In this document: positions 49,952 to 61,694 of the stretch, in pieces | Position numbering within the stretch: the stretch's first letter is position 1 | Layout: every line of letters starts with the position of its first letter | Assembly (NCBI GenBank): GCA_964016885.1 | Contig: OZ024744.1 | Coordinates: forward strand, 22,221,298 to 22,285,297 | Length of the DNA: 64,000 nucleotides | From: Eledone cirrhosa | Lineage: Eukaryota; Mollusca; Cephalopoda; Octopoda; Eledonidae | Direction of reading: 5' to 3' | Made by a program: the position numbers and the translations under genes | The notes under the pieces: model-generated | Seen by the model: the letters and a program-made list of their open reading frames with translations, nothing else | What the model was told of the DNA's origin: nothing | The model's database searches: none

Positions 49952-52882
49952 GTTGTCGTCGTGGTCAGTTAGGCTGACATAGAGAGCATAGAGTTAGATG
50001 TTGTTGTGGTCAGTTAGGTTGACATAGATAACATAGAGTGAGATGTTGTCGTGGTGGTCAGTTAGGTTGACATAGATAACATTGGTGAGATGTTGTCATG
50101 GTGGTCAGTTAGGTTGACATAGATAACATAGAGTGAGATGTTGTCGTGGTGGTCAGTTAGGTTGACATAGATAACATAGAGTGAGATGTTGTCGTGGTGG
50201 TCAGTTTGGTTGACATAGATAACATAGGTGGGATGTTGTCGTGGTGGTCAGTTACGTTGACATAGATAACATAGGTGAGATGTTGACGTGGTGGTCAGTT
50301 AGGTTGACATAGATAACATAGAGTGAGATGTTGTCGTTGTGGTCAGTTAGGTTGCCATAGATAACAAAGAGTAAGATGTTGTCGTGGTGGTCAGATAGCT
50401 GGACATAGATAACATAGGTGGGATGTTGTCGTGGTGGTCAGTTAGTTTTACATAGATAACATAGAGTGAGATGTTGTCGTGGTGGTCTTTTAGGTTGACA
50501 TAGATATCATAGGTGGGATGTTGTCGTGGTGGTCAGTTAGGTTGACATAGATAACATAGGTGAGATGTTGTCGTGGTGGTCAGTTAGGTTGACATAGATA
50601 ACATAGAGTGAGATGTTGTCGTGGTGGTCAGTTAGGTTGACATAGATAACATAGGTGGGATGTTGTCGTGGTGGTCAGTTAGGTTTACATAGATAACATA
50701 GAGTGAGATGTTGTCGTGGTGGTCTTTTAGGTTGACATAGATAACATAGGTGGGATGTTGTCGTGGTGGTCAGTTAGGTTGACATAGATAACATAGGTGA
50801 GATCTTGTCGTAGTGGTCAGTTAGGTTGACATAGATAACATAGAGTGAGATGTTGTCGTGGTGGTCAGTTAGGTTGACATAGATAACATAGGTGGGATGT
50901 TGTCGTGGTGGTCAGTTAGGTTGACATAGATAACATTGGTGAGATGTTGTCGTTGTGGTCAGTTAGGTTGCCATAGATAACAAAGAGTAAGATGTTGTCG
51001 TGGTGGTCAGATAGCTGGACATAGATAACATAGGTGGGATGTTGTCGTGGTGGTCAGTTAGGTTGACATAGATAACATTGGTGAGATGTTGTTGTGGTGG
51101 TCAGTTAGGTTGACATAGATAACATTGGTGAGATGTTGTCGTGGTGGTCAGTTAGGTTGACACAGATAACATAGGTGGGATGTTGTCGGGGTGGTCAGTT
51201 AGGTTGACATAGATAACATAGAGTGAGATGTTGTCGTGGTGGTCAGGTAGGTTGACATAGATAACATAGGTGGGATGTTGTTGTGGTGGCCAGTTAGGTT
51301 GACATAGATAACATAGAGTGAGATGTTGTCGTGGTGGTCAGTTTGGTTGACATAGATAACATAGGTGGGATGTTGTCGTGGTGGTCAGTTACGTTGACAT
51401 AGATAACATAGGTGAGATGTTGTCGTGGTGGTCAGTTAGGTTGACATAGATAACATAGAGTGAGATGTTGTCGTTGTGGTCAGTTAGGTTGCCATAGATA
51501 ACAAAGAGTAAGATGTTGTCGTGGTGGTCAGATAGCTGGACATAGATAACATAGGTGGGATGTTGTCGTGGTGGTCAGTTAGGTTTACATAGATAACATA
51601 GAGTGAGATGCTGTCGTGGTGGTCTTTTAGGTTGACATAGATAACATAGGTGGGATGTTGTCGTGGTGGTCAGTTAGGTTGACATAGATAACATAGGTGA
51701 GATGTTGTCGTGGTGGTCAGTTAGGTTGACATAGATAACATAGGTGGGATGTTGTCGTGGTGGTCAGTTAGGTTGGCATAGATAACATTGGTGAGATGTT
51801 GTCGTTGTGGTCAGTTAGGTTGCCATAGATAACAAAGAGTAAGATGTTGTTGTGGTGGTCAGATAGCTGGACATAGATAACATAGGTGGGATGTTGTCGT
51901 GGTGGTCAGTTAGGTTTACATAGATAACATAGAGTGAGATGTTGTCGTGGTGGTCTTTTAGGTTGACATAGATAACATAGGTGGGATGTTGTCGTGGTGG
52001 TCAGTTAGGTTGACATAGATAACATAGGTGAGATGTTGTCGTGGTGGTCAGTTAGGTTGACATAGATAACATAGAGTGAGATGTTGTCGTGGTGGTCAGT
52101 TAGGTTGACATAGATAACATAGGTGGGATGTTGTCGGGGTGGTCAGTTAGGTTGACATAGATAACAAAGAGTAAGATGTTGTCGTGGTGGTCAGATAGTT
52201 GGACATAGATAACATAGGTGGGATGTTGTCGTGGTGGTCAGTTAGGTTTACATAGATAACATAGAGTGAGATGTTGTCGTGGTGGTCTTTTAGGTTGACA
52301 TAGATAACATAGTTGGGATGTTGTCGTGGTGGTCAGTTAGGTTGACATAGATAACATAGGTGAGATGTTGTCGTGGTGGTCAGTTAGGTTGACATAGATA
52401 ACATAGAGTGAGATGTTGTCGTGGTGGTCAGTTAGGTTGACATAGATAACATAGGTGGGATGTTGTCGTGGTGGTCAGTTAGGTTGACATAGATAACATT
52501 GGTGAGATGTTGTCGTGGTGGTCAGTTAGGTTGACATAGATAACATTGGTGAGATGTTGTCGTGGTGGTCAGTTAGGTTGACACAGATAACATAGGTGGG
52601 ATGTTGTCGGGGCGGTCAGTTAGGTTGACATAGATAACAGAGTGAGATGTTGTCGTGGTGGTCAGGTAGGTTGACATAGATAACATAGGTGGGATGTTGT
52701 TGTGGTGGTCAGTTAGGTTGACATAGATAACATTGGTGTGATGTTGTAGTGGTGGTCAGTTAGGTTGACATAGATAACATAGAGTGAGATGTTGTCGTGG
52801 TGGTCAGTTAGGTTGACATAGATAACATAGGTGGGATGTTGTCGTGGTCAGTTAGGTTGACATAGATAACATAGAGTGAGAT
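49952..52882 (+). repeat. HOR copy C19, 2,931 bp, heavily rearranged
   Basis: The left part follows C15, but M3 is followed by M4 (CAGTTACG, with private GTTGACGTGG near 50,285) and M5, where C15 has lost one dimer. It then has M6-M12, a second M8-M13, M6-M7, M13-M18 and an M18/M2 hybrid (GGCCAG head, AGAGTGAG tail, about 51,290). From there M3-M13, M6-M12, a GTCGGGG unit fused to an ACAAAGAG tail, M7-M19 and tail units follow. A deletion gives GATAACAGAGTG near 52,637. Confidence 0.7.
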
Positions 52883-53934
52883 GTTGTCGTCGTGGTCAGT
52901 TAGGCTGACATAGAGAGCATAGAGTGAGATGTTGTTGTGGTCAGTTAGGTTGACATAGATAACATAGAGTGAGATGTTGTCGTGGTGGTCAGTTTGGTTG
53001 ACATAGATAACATAGGTGGGATGTTGTCGTGGTGGTCAGTTACGTTGACATAGATAACATAGGTGAGATGTTGTCGTGGTGGTCAGTTAGGTTGACATAG
53101 ATAACATAGAGTGAGATGTTGTCGTTGTGGTCAGTTAGGTTGCCATAGATAACAAAGAGTAAGATGTTGTCGTGGTGGTCAGATAGCTGGACATAGATAA
53201 CATAGGTGGGATGTTGTCGTGGTGATCAGTTAGGTTTACATAGATAACATAGAGTGAGATGCTGTCGTGGTGGTCTTTTAGGTTGACGTAGATAACATAG
53301 GTGGGATGTTGTCGTGGTGGTCAGTTACGTTGACATAGATAACATAGGTGAGATGTTGTCGTGGTGGTCAGTTAGGTTGACATAGATAACATAGGTGGGA
53401 TGTTGTCGTGGTGGTCAGTTAGGTTGACATAGATAACATTGGTGAGATGTTGTCGTTGTGGACAGTTAGGTTGCCATAGATAACAAAGAGTAAGATGTTG
53501 TCGTGGTGGTCAGATAGCTGGACATAGATAACATAGGTGGGATGTTGTCGTGGTGGTCAGTTAGGTTTACATAGATAACATAGAGTGAGATGTTGTCTTG
53601 GTGGTCTTTTAGGTTGACATAGATAACATAGGTGGGATGTTGTCGTGGTGGTCAGTTAGGTTGACATAGATAACATAGGTGAGATGTTGTCGTGGTGGTC
53701 AGTTAGGTTGACATAGATAACATAGAGTGAGATGTTGTCGTGGTGGTCAGTTAGGTTGACATAGATAACATAGGTGGGATGTTGTCGGGGTGGTCAGTTA
53801 GGTTGCCATAGATAACAAAGAGTAAGATGTTGTCGTGGTGGTCAGATAGCTGGACATAGATAACATAGGTGGGATGTTGTCGTGGTGGTCAGTTAGGTTT
53901 ACATAGATAACATAGAGTGAGATGTTGTCGTGGT
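51295..53934 (+). repeat. 1,651-bp-spaced duplication
   Basis: About 990 bp (51,295-52,283) recurs at 52,946-53,934 with offset 1,651. Both copies have GATGCTGTCGTGG in M8/M9 (51,611/53,262) and a GTCGGGG unit leading into an ACAAAGAGTAAG tail (52,131/53,782). Differences include TTGACATAG against TTGCCATAG in that hybrid and GTGATCAG at 53,224. Confidence 0.8.
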
Positions 53935-55103
53935 GGTCAGTTAGGTTGACATAGATAACATAGGTGGGATATTGTCGTGGTGGTCAGTTAGGTTGACATA
54001 GATAACATAGGTGGGATGTTGTCGTGGTGGTCAGTTAGGTTGACATAGATAACATAGGTGAGATGTTGTCGTGGCGGTCAGTTAGGTTGACATAGATAAC
54101 ATAGAGTGAGATGTTGTCGTGGTGGTCAGTTAGGTTGACATAGATAACATAGGTGGGATATTGTCGTGGTCATCAGTTAGGTTGACATAGATAACATTGG
54201 TGAGATGTTGTCGTTGTGGTCAGTTAGGTTGCCATAGATAACAAAGAGTAAGATGTTGTCGTGGTGGTCAGATAGCTGGACATAGATAACATAGGTGGGA
54301 TGTTGTCGTGGTGGTCAGTTAGGTTTACATAGATAACATAGAGTGAGATGTTGTCGTGGTGGTCTTTTAGGTTGACATAGATAACATAGGTGGGATGTTG
54401 TCGTGGTGGTCAGTTAGTTTGACATAGATAACATAGGCGAGATGTTGTCGTGGTGGTCAGTTAGGTTGACATAGATAACATAGAGTGAGATGTTGTCGTG
54501 GTGGTCAGTTAGGTTGACATAGATAACATAGGTGGGATGTTGTCGTGGTGGTCAGTTAGGTTGACATAGATAACATTGGTGAGATGTTGTCGTGGTGGTC
54601 AGTTAGCTTGACATAGATAACATTGGTGAGATGTTGTCGTGGTGGTCAGTTAGGTTGACACAGATAACATAGGTGGGATGTTGTCGGGGTGGTCAGTTAG
54701 GTTGACATAGATAACATAGAGTGAGATGTTGTCGTGGTGGTCAGGTAGGTTGACATAGATAACATAGGTGGGATGTTGTTGTGGTGGTCAGTTAGGTTGA
54801 CATAGATAACATTGGTGTGATGTTGTAGTGGTGGTTAGTTAGGTTGACATAGATAACATTTGTGAGATGTTGTCGTGGTGGTCAGTTAGGTTGACACAGA
54901 TAACATAGATGGGATGTTGGGGTGGTGGTCAGTTAGGTTGACATAGATAACATAGAGTGAGATGTTTTCGTGGTGGTCAGTTAGGTTGACATAGATAACA
55001 TAGAGTGAGATGTTGTCGTGGTGGTCAGTTAGTTTGACATAGATAACATAGGTGGGATGTTGTCGTGGTCAGTTAGGTTGACATAGATAACATAGAGTGA
55101 GAT
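52883..55103 (+). repeat. HOR copy C20, 2,221 bp
   Basis: M1-M10 (GTGATCAG in M8, GACGTAG in M9, TTACG in M10), M12-M13, then M6 reading GTCGTTGTGGACAG. M7-M12 follow, then the GTCGGGG/M6 hybrid, M7, M8 and several near-consensus units (53,930-54,180, with GATATTGTCG twice and GTGGTCATCAG). M13, M6-M24 complete it in regular order. The GTGGACAG form of M6 is later found at 56,430, 58,786 and 61,939, marking descent. Confidence 0.75.
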
Positions 55104-56795
55104 GTTTTCGTCGTGGTCAGTTAGGCTGACATAGAGAGCATAGAGTGAGATGTTGTTGTGGTCAGTTAGGTTGACATAGATAACATAGAGTGAGATGTTG
55201 TCGTGGTGGTCAGTTTGGTTGACATAGATAACATAGGTGGGATGTTGTCGTGGTGGTCAGTTACGTTGACATAGATAACATAGGTGAGATGTTGTCGTGG
55301 TTGTCAGTTAGGTTGACATAGATAACATAGAGTGAGATGTTGTCGTTGTGGTCAGTTAGGTTGCCATAGATATCAAAGAGTAAGATGTTGTCGTGGTGGT
55401 CAGATAGCTGGACATAGATAACATAGGTGGGATGTTGTCGTGGTGGTCAGTTAGGTTTACATAGATAACATAGAGTGAGATGTTGTCGTGGTGGTCTTTT
55501 AGGTTGACATAGATAACATAGGTGGGATGTTGTCGTGGTGGTCAGTTAGGTTGACATAGATAACATAGGTGAGATGTTGTCGTGGTGGTCAGTTAGGTTG
55601 ACATAGATAACATAGAGTGAGATATTGTCGTGGTGGTCAGTTAGGTTGACATAGATAACAGGTGGGATGTTGTCGTGGTGGTCAGTTAGGTTGACATAGA
55701 TAACATTGGTGAGATGTTGTCGTGGTGGTCAGTTAGGTTGACATAGATAACATTGGTGAGATGTTGTCGTGGTGATCAGTTAGGTTGACACAGATAACAT
55801 AGGTGGGATGTTGTCGGGGTGGTCAGTTAGGTTGACATAGATAACATAGGTGGGATGTTGTTGTGGTGGTCAGTTAGGTTGACATATATAACATTGGTGT
55901 GATGTTGTAGTGGTGGTCAGTTAGGTTGACATAGATAACATTTGTGAGATGCTGTCGTGGTGGTCAGTTAGGTTGACACAGATAACATAGGTGGGATGTT
56001 GGGGTGGTGGTCAGTTAGGTTGACATAGATAACATAGAGTGATATGTTTTCGTGGTGGTCAGTTAGGTTGACATAGATAACATAGAGTGAGATGTTGTCG
56101 TGGTGGTCAGTTAGGTTGACATAGATAACACAGGTGGGATGCTGTCGTGGTCAGTTAGGTTGACATAGATAACATCGAGTGAGATGTTGTCGTCGTGGTC
56201 AGTTAGGCTGACATAGAGAGCATAGAGTGAGATATTGTCGTGGTCAGTTAGGTTGACATAGATAACATAGAGTGAGATGTTGTCGTGGTGGTCAGTTAGT
56301 TTGACATAGATAACATAGGTGGAATTTTGTCGTTGTGGTCAGTTACGTTGACATAGATAACATAGGTGAGATGTTGTCGGGGTGGTCAGTTAGGTTGACA
56401 TAGATAACATTGGTGAGATGTTGTCGTTGTGGACAGTTAGGTTGCCATAGATAACAAAGAGTAAGATGTTGTCGTGGTGGTCAGATAGCTGGACATAGAT
56501 AACATAGGTGGGATGTTGTCGTGGTGGTCAGTTAGGTTTACATAGATAACATAGAGTGAGATGTTGTCGTGGTGGTCTTTTAGGTTGACATAGATAACAT
56601 AGGTGGGATGTTGTCGTGGTGGTCAGTTAGGTTGACATAGATAACATAGGTGAGATGTTGTCGTGGTGGTCAGTTAGGTTGACATAGATAACATAGAGTG
56701 AGATGTTCTCGTGGTGGTCAGTTAGGTTGACATAGATAACATAGGTGGGATGTTGTCGGGGTGGTCAGTTAGGTTGCCATAGATAACAAAGAGTA
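54440..56795 (+). repeat. 2,356-bp tandem segment, copy 1
   Basis: It is followed directly by 56,796-59,020 at offset 2,356. Shared rare variants are GATAACAGGTGGG (55,655/58,011), AACATCGAGTGAG (56,172/58,528), GGTGGAATTTTGTCG (56,322/58,678), TAGATATCAAAG in M6 (55,371/57,727) and TTAGTTTGACAT. A few substitutions separate the copies, for example TTAGCTTGACAT (54,604) and GATGTTTTCGTCG (55,101). Confidence 0.88.
55104..56185 (+). repeat. HOR copy C21, 1,082-bp 23-mer
   Basis: A derived HOR in which M16 and M17 are replaced by one hybrid (GTCGGGG head, AGGTGGGAT tail, about 55,811). M12 has also lost 2 bp (AACAGGTGGG). 1,132-48-2=1,082, the observed value. The same form recurs as C23 and C26, so a 23-mer HOR lineage is spreading in the right part of the window. 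Confidence 0.85.
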
Positions 56796-57459
56796 AGATG
56801 TTGTCGTGGTGGTCAGTTAGGTTGACATAGATAACATAGAGTGAGATGTTGTCGTGGTGGTCAGTTAGGTTGACATAGATAACATAGGTGGGATGTTGTC
56901 GTGGTGGTCAGTTAGGTTGACATAGATAACATTGGTGAGATGTTGTCGTGGTGGTCAGTTAGGTTGACATAGATAACATTGGTGAGATGTTGTCGTGGTG
57001 GTCAGTTAGGTTGACACAGATAACATAGGTGGGATGTTGTCGGGGTGGTCAGTTAGGTTGACATAGATAACATAGAGTGAGATGTTGTCGTGGTGGTCAG
57101 GTAGGTTGACATAGATAACATAGGTGGGATGTTGTTGTGGTGGTCAGTTAGGTTGACATAGATAACATCGGTGTGATGTTGTAGTGGTGGTTAGTTAGGT
57201 TGACATAGATAACATTTGTGAGATGTTGTCGTGGTGGTCAGTTAGGTTGACACAGATAACATAGATGGGATGTTGGGGTGGTGGTCAGTTAGGTTGACAT
57301 AGATAACATAGAGTGAGATGTTTTCGTGGTGGTCAGTTAGGTTGACATAGATAACATAGAGTGAGATGTTGTCGTGGTGGTCAGTTAGTTTGACATAGAT
57401 AACATAGGTGGGATGTTGTCGTGGTCAGTTAGGTTGACATAGATAACATAGAGTGAGAT
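56186..57459 (+). repeat. HOR copy C22, 1,274 bp
   Basis: M1, then M2 reading GATATTGTCGTGGTCAG, M3 changed to TTAGTTTGACAT with a GGTGGAATTTTG end, M4, M13, M6 (GTGGACAG), M7-M12 (M11/M12 boundary with GATGTTCTCG), a GTCGGGG unit with TTGCCATAG core, then M11-M24 with intact M16 and M17. The GATGTTCTCG marker at 56,702 recurs at 62,211, offset 5,509. Confidence 0.78.
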
Positions 57460-59020
57460 GTTGTCGTCGTGGTCAGTTAGGCTGACATAGAGAGCATAGA
57501 GTGAGATGTTGTTGTGGTCAGTTAGGTTGACATAGATAACATAGAGTGAGATGTTGTCGTGGTGGTCAGTTTGGTTGACATAGATAACATAGGTGGGATG
57601 TTGTCGTGGTGGTCAGTTACGTTGACATAGATAACATAGGTGAGATGTTGTCGTGGTTGTCAGTTAGGTTGACATAGATAACATAGAGTGAGATGTTGTC
57701 GTTGTGGTCAGTTAGGTTGCCATAGATATCAAAGAGTAAGATGTTGTCGTGGTGGTCAGATAGCTGGACATAGATAACATAGGTGGGATGTTGTCGTGGT
57801 GGTCAGTTAGGTTTACATAGATAACATAGAGTGAGATGTTGTCGTGGTGGTCTTTTAGGTTGACATAGATAACATAGGTGGGATGTTGTCGTGGTGGTCA
57901 GTTAGGTTGACATAGATAACATAGGTGAGATGTTGTCGTGGTGGTCAGTTAGGTTGACATAGATAACATAGAGTGAGATATTGTCGTGGTGGTCAGTTAG
58001 GTTGACATAGATAACAGGTGGGATGTTGTCGTGGTGGTCAGTTAGGTTGACATAGATAACATTGGTGAGATGTTGTCGTGGTGGTCAGTTAGGTTGACAT
58101 AGATAACATTGGTGAGATGTTGTCGTGGTGATCAGTTAGGTTGACACAGATAACATAGGTGGGATGTTGTCGGGGTGGTCAGTTAGGTTGACATAGATAA
58201 CATAGGTGGGATGTTGTTGTGGTGGTCAGTTAGGTTGACATAGATAACATTGGTGTGATGTTGTAGTGGTGGTCAGTTAGGTTGACATAGATAACATTTG
58301 TGAGATGCTGTCGTGGTGGTCAGTTAGGTTGACACAGATAACATAGGTGGGATGTTGGGGTGGTGGTCAGTTAGGTTGACATAGATAACATAGAGTGATA
58401 TGTTTTCGTGGTGGTCAGTTAGGTTGACATAGATAACATAGAGTGAGATGTTGTCGTGGTGGTCAGTTAGGTTGACATAGATAACACAGGTGGGATGCTG
58501 TCGTGGTCAGTTAGGTTGACATAGATAACATCGAGTGAGATGTTGTCGTCGTGGTCAGTTAGGCTGACATAGAGAGCATAGAGTGAGATATTGTCGTGGT
58601 CAGTTAGGTTGACATAGATAACATAGAGTGAGATGTTGTCGTGGTGGTCAGTTAGTTTGACATAGATAACATAGGTGGAATTTTGTCGTTGTGGTCAGTT
58701 ACGTTGACATAGATAACATAGGTGAGATGTTGTCGGGGTGGTCAGTTAGGTTGACATAGATAACATTGGTGAGATGTTGTCGTTGTGGACAGTTAGGTTG
58801 CCATAGATAACAAAGAGTAAGATGTTGTCGTGGTGGTCAGATAGCTGGACATAGATAACATAGGTGGGATGTTGTCGTGGTGGTCAGTTAGGTTTACATA
58901 GATAACATAGAGTGAGATGTTGTCGTGGTGGTCTTTTAGGTTGACATAGATAACATAGGTGGGATGTTGTCGTGGTGGTCAGTTAGGTTGACATAGATAA
59001 CATAGGTGAGATGTTGTCGT
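56796..59020 (+). repeat. 2,356-bp tandem segment, copy 2
   Basis: Copy of 54,440-56,795. It ends where M10 (AGGTGAGAT) is followed by the 45 bp M24 form instead of M11, near 59,020. That junction starts a third, shorter iteration at offset 1,598 from 57,418. Confidence 0.85.
57460..58541 (+). repeat. HOR copy C23, 1,082-bp 23-mer
   Basis: Same structure as C21 at +2,356: M16/M17 hybrid, AACAGGTGGG and TAGATATCAAAG in M6. M15 has GTGGTGATCAG in both. M22 follows a unit with AGAGTGATAT, also shared. Confidence 0.85.
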
Positions 59021-59057
59021 GGTCAGTTAGGTTGACATAGATAACATAGAGTGAGAT
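58542..59057 (+). repeat. HOR copy C24, 516-bp short copy
   Basis: M1-M4 of the C22 type, then M13, M6-M10 and directly M24. M11-M12 and M14-M23 are missing. The M10-to-M24 join near 59,010-59,020 is the right end of the 2,356 bp unit. The same join recurs at 60,571 in the next 1,555 bp iteration. Confidence 0.82.
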
Positions 59058-60612
59058 GTTGTCGTCGTGGTCAGTTAGGCTGACATAGAGAGCATAGAGT
59101 GAGATATTGTTGTGGTCAGTTAGGTTGACATAGATAACATAGAGTGAGATGTTGTCGTGGTGGTCAGTTTGGTTGACATAGATAACATAGGTGGGATGTT
59201 GTCGTGGTGGTCAGTTACGTTGACATAGATAACATAGGTGAGATGTTGTCGTGGTTGTCAGTCAGGTTGACATAGATAACATAGAGTGAGATGTTGTCGT
59301 TGTGGTCAGTTAGGTTGCCATAGATATCAAAGAGTAAGATGTTGTCGTGGTGGTCAGATAGCTGGAAATAGATAACATAGGTGGGATGTTGTCGTGGTGG
59401 TCAGTTAGGTTTACATAGATAACATAGAGTGAGATGTTGTCGTGGTGGTCTTTTAGGTTGACATAGATAACATAGGTGGGATGTTGTCGTGGTGGTCAGT
59501 TAGGTTGACATAGATAACATAGGTGAGATGTTGTCGTGGTGGTCAGTTAGGTTGACATAGATAACATAGAGTGAGATATTGTCGTGGTGGTCAGTTAGGT
59601 TGACATAGATAACAGGTGGGATGTTGTCGTGGTGGTCAGTTAGGTTGACATAGATAACACTGGTGAGATGTTGTCGTGGTGGTCAGTTAGGTTGACATAG
59701 ATAACATTGGTGAGATGTTGTCGTGGTGGTCAGTTAGGTTGACACAGATAACATAGGTGGGATGTTGTCGGGGTGGTCAGTTAGGTTGACATAGATAACA
59801 TAGGTGGGATGTTGTTGTGGTGGTCAGTTAGGTTGACATAGATAACATTGGTGTGATGTTGTAGTGGTGGTCAGTTAGGTTGACATAGATAACATTTGTG
59901 AGATGATGTCGTGGTGGTCAGTTAGGTTGACACAGATAACATAGGTGGGATGTTGGGGTGGTGGTCAGTTAGGTTGACATAGATAACATAGAGTGATATG
60001 TTTTCGTGGTGGTCAGTTAGGTTGACATAGATAACATAGAGTGAGATGTTGTTGTGGTGGTCAGTTAGGTTGACATAGATAACATTGGTGTGATGTTGTA
60101 GTGGTGGTCAGTTAGGTTGACATAGATAACATTTGTGAGATGATGTCGTGGTGGTCAGTTAGGTTGACACAGATAACATAGGTGGGATGTTGGGGTGGTG
60201 GTCAGTTAGGTTGACATAGATAACATAGAGTGATATGTTCTCGTGGTGGTCAGTTAGGTTGACATAGATAACATAGGTGGGATGTTGTCGGGGTGGTCAG
60301 TTAGGTTGACATAGATAACATAGGTGGGATGTTGTCGGGGTGGTCAGTTAGGTTGCCATAGATAACAAAGAGTAAGATGTTGTCGTGGTGGTCAGATAGC
60401 TGGACATAGATAACATAGGTGGGATGTTGTCGTGGTGGTCAGTTAGGTTTACATAGATAACATAGAGTGAGATGTTGTCGTGGTGGTCTTTTAGGTTGAC
60501 ATAGATAACATAGGTGGGATGTTGTCGTGGTGGTCAGTTAGGTTGACATAGATAACATAGGTGAGATGTTGTCGTGGTCAGTTAGGTTGACATAGATAAC
60601 ATAGAGTGAGAT
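59058..60612 (+). repeat. HOR copy C25, 1,555 bp
   Basis: M1-M22 of the 23-mer type, with private GTCAGTCAGG in M5, GGAAATAGAT in M7, AACACTGGTGAG and GATGATGTCG in M20. Then M18-M21 are repeated once (59,810-59,990 and about 60,047-60,240), followed by two GTCGGGG units and M6-M10 joined to M24. M1 to M1 spacing to the next copy is 1,555, and variants such as GTCAGTCAGG recur there. Confidence 0.78.
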
Positions 60613-61694
60613 GTTGTCGTCGTGGTCAGTTAGGCTGACATAGAGAGCATAGAGTGAGATATTGTTGTGGTCAGTTAGGTTGACATAGATAACATAGAGT
60701 GAGATGTTGTCGTGGTGGTCAGTTTGGTTGACATAGATAACATAGGTGGGATGTTGTCGTGGTGGTCAGTTACGTTGACATAGATAACATAGGTGAGATG
60801 TTGTCGTGGTTGTCAGTCAGGTTGACATAGATAACATAGAGTGAGATGTTATCGTTGTGGTCAGTTAGGTTGCCATAGATATCAAAGAGTAAGATGTTGT
60901 CGTGGTGGTCAGATAGCTGGAAATAGATAACATAGGTGGGATGTTGTCGTGGTGGTCAGTTAGGTTTACATAGATAACATAGAGTGAGATGTTGTCGTGG
61001 TGGTCTTTTAGGTTGACATAGATAACATAGGTGGGATGTTGTCGTGGTGGTCAGTTAGGTTGACATAGATAACATAGGTGAGATGTTGTCGTGGTGGTCA
61101 GTTAGGTTGACATAGATAACATAGAGTGAGATATTGTCGTGGTGGTCAGTTAGGTTGACATAGATAACAGGTGGGATGTTGTCGTGGTGGTCAGTTAGGT
61201 TGACATAGATAACATTGGTGAGATGTTGTCGTGGTGGTCAGTTAGGTTGACATAGATAACATTGGTGAGATGTTGTCGTGGTGGTCAGTTAGGTTGACAC
61301 AGATAACATAGGTGGGATGTTGTCGGGGTGGTCAGTTAGGTTGACATAGATAACATAGGTGGGATGTTGTTGTGGTGGTCAGTTAGGTTGACATAGATAA
61401 CATTGGTGTGATGTTGTAGTGGTGGTCAGTTAGGTTGACATAGATAACATTTGTGAGATGATGTCGTGGTGGTCAGTTAGGTTGACACAGATAACATAGG
61501 TGGGATGTTGGGGTGGTGGTCAGTTAGGTTGACATAGATAACATAGAGTGATATGTTTTCGTGGTGGTCAGTTAGGTTGACATAGATAACATAGAGTGAG
61601 ATGTTATCGTGGTGGTCAGTTAGGTTGACATAGATAACACAGGTGGGATGCTGTCGTGGTCAGTTAGGTTGACATAGATAACATCGAGTGAGAT
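60613..61694 (+). repeat. HOR copy C26, 1,082-bp 23-mer
   Basis: Third 23-mer copy. It has the C25 variants (GTCAGTCAGG, GGAAATAGAT, GATGATGTCG) and private GATGTTATCG in two places (M6 near 60,849 and M23 near 61,602). It ends with AACATCGAGTGAG in M24, as in C21 and C23. Confidence 0.83.

Larger units (their letters stand above)
46618..50253 (+). repeat. 5,288-bp-spaced copy of 41,330-44,965
   Basis: About 3.6 kb matches at a constant offset of 5,288 with very few differences. Landmarks are GTTGTCTTGG (42,919/48,207), GACACAGATATTATAGG (44,219/49,507), the AGAGTTAGAT M2 tail (44,704/49,992) and M1 at 43,174/48,462 and 44,685/49,973. The offset equals 4,298+990. This shows that the 990 bp unit was added between the copies after, or together with, the 4,298 bp duplication. 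Confidence 0.88.
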
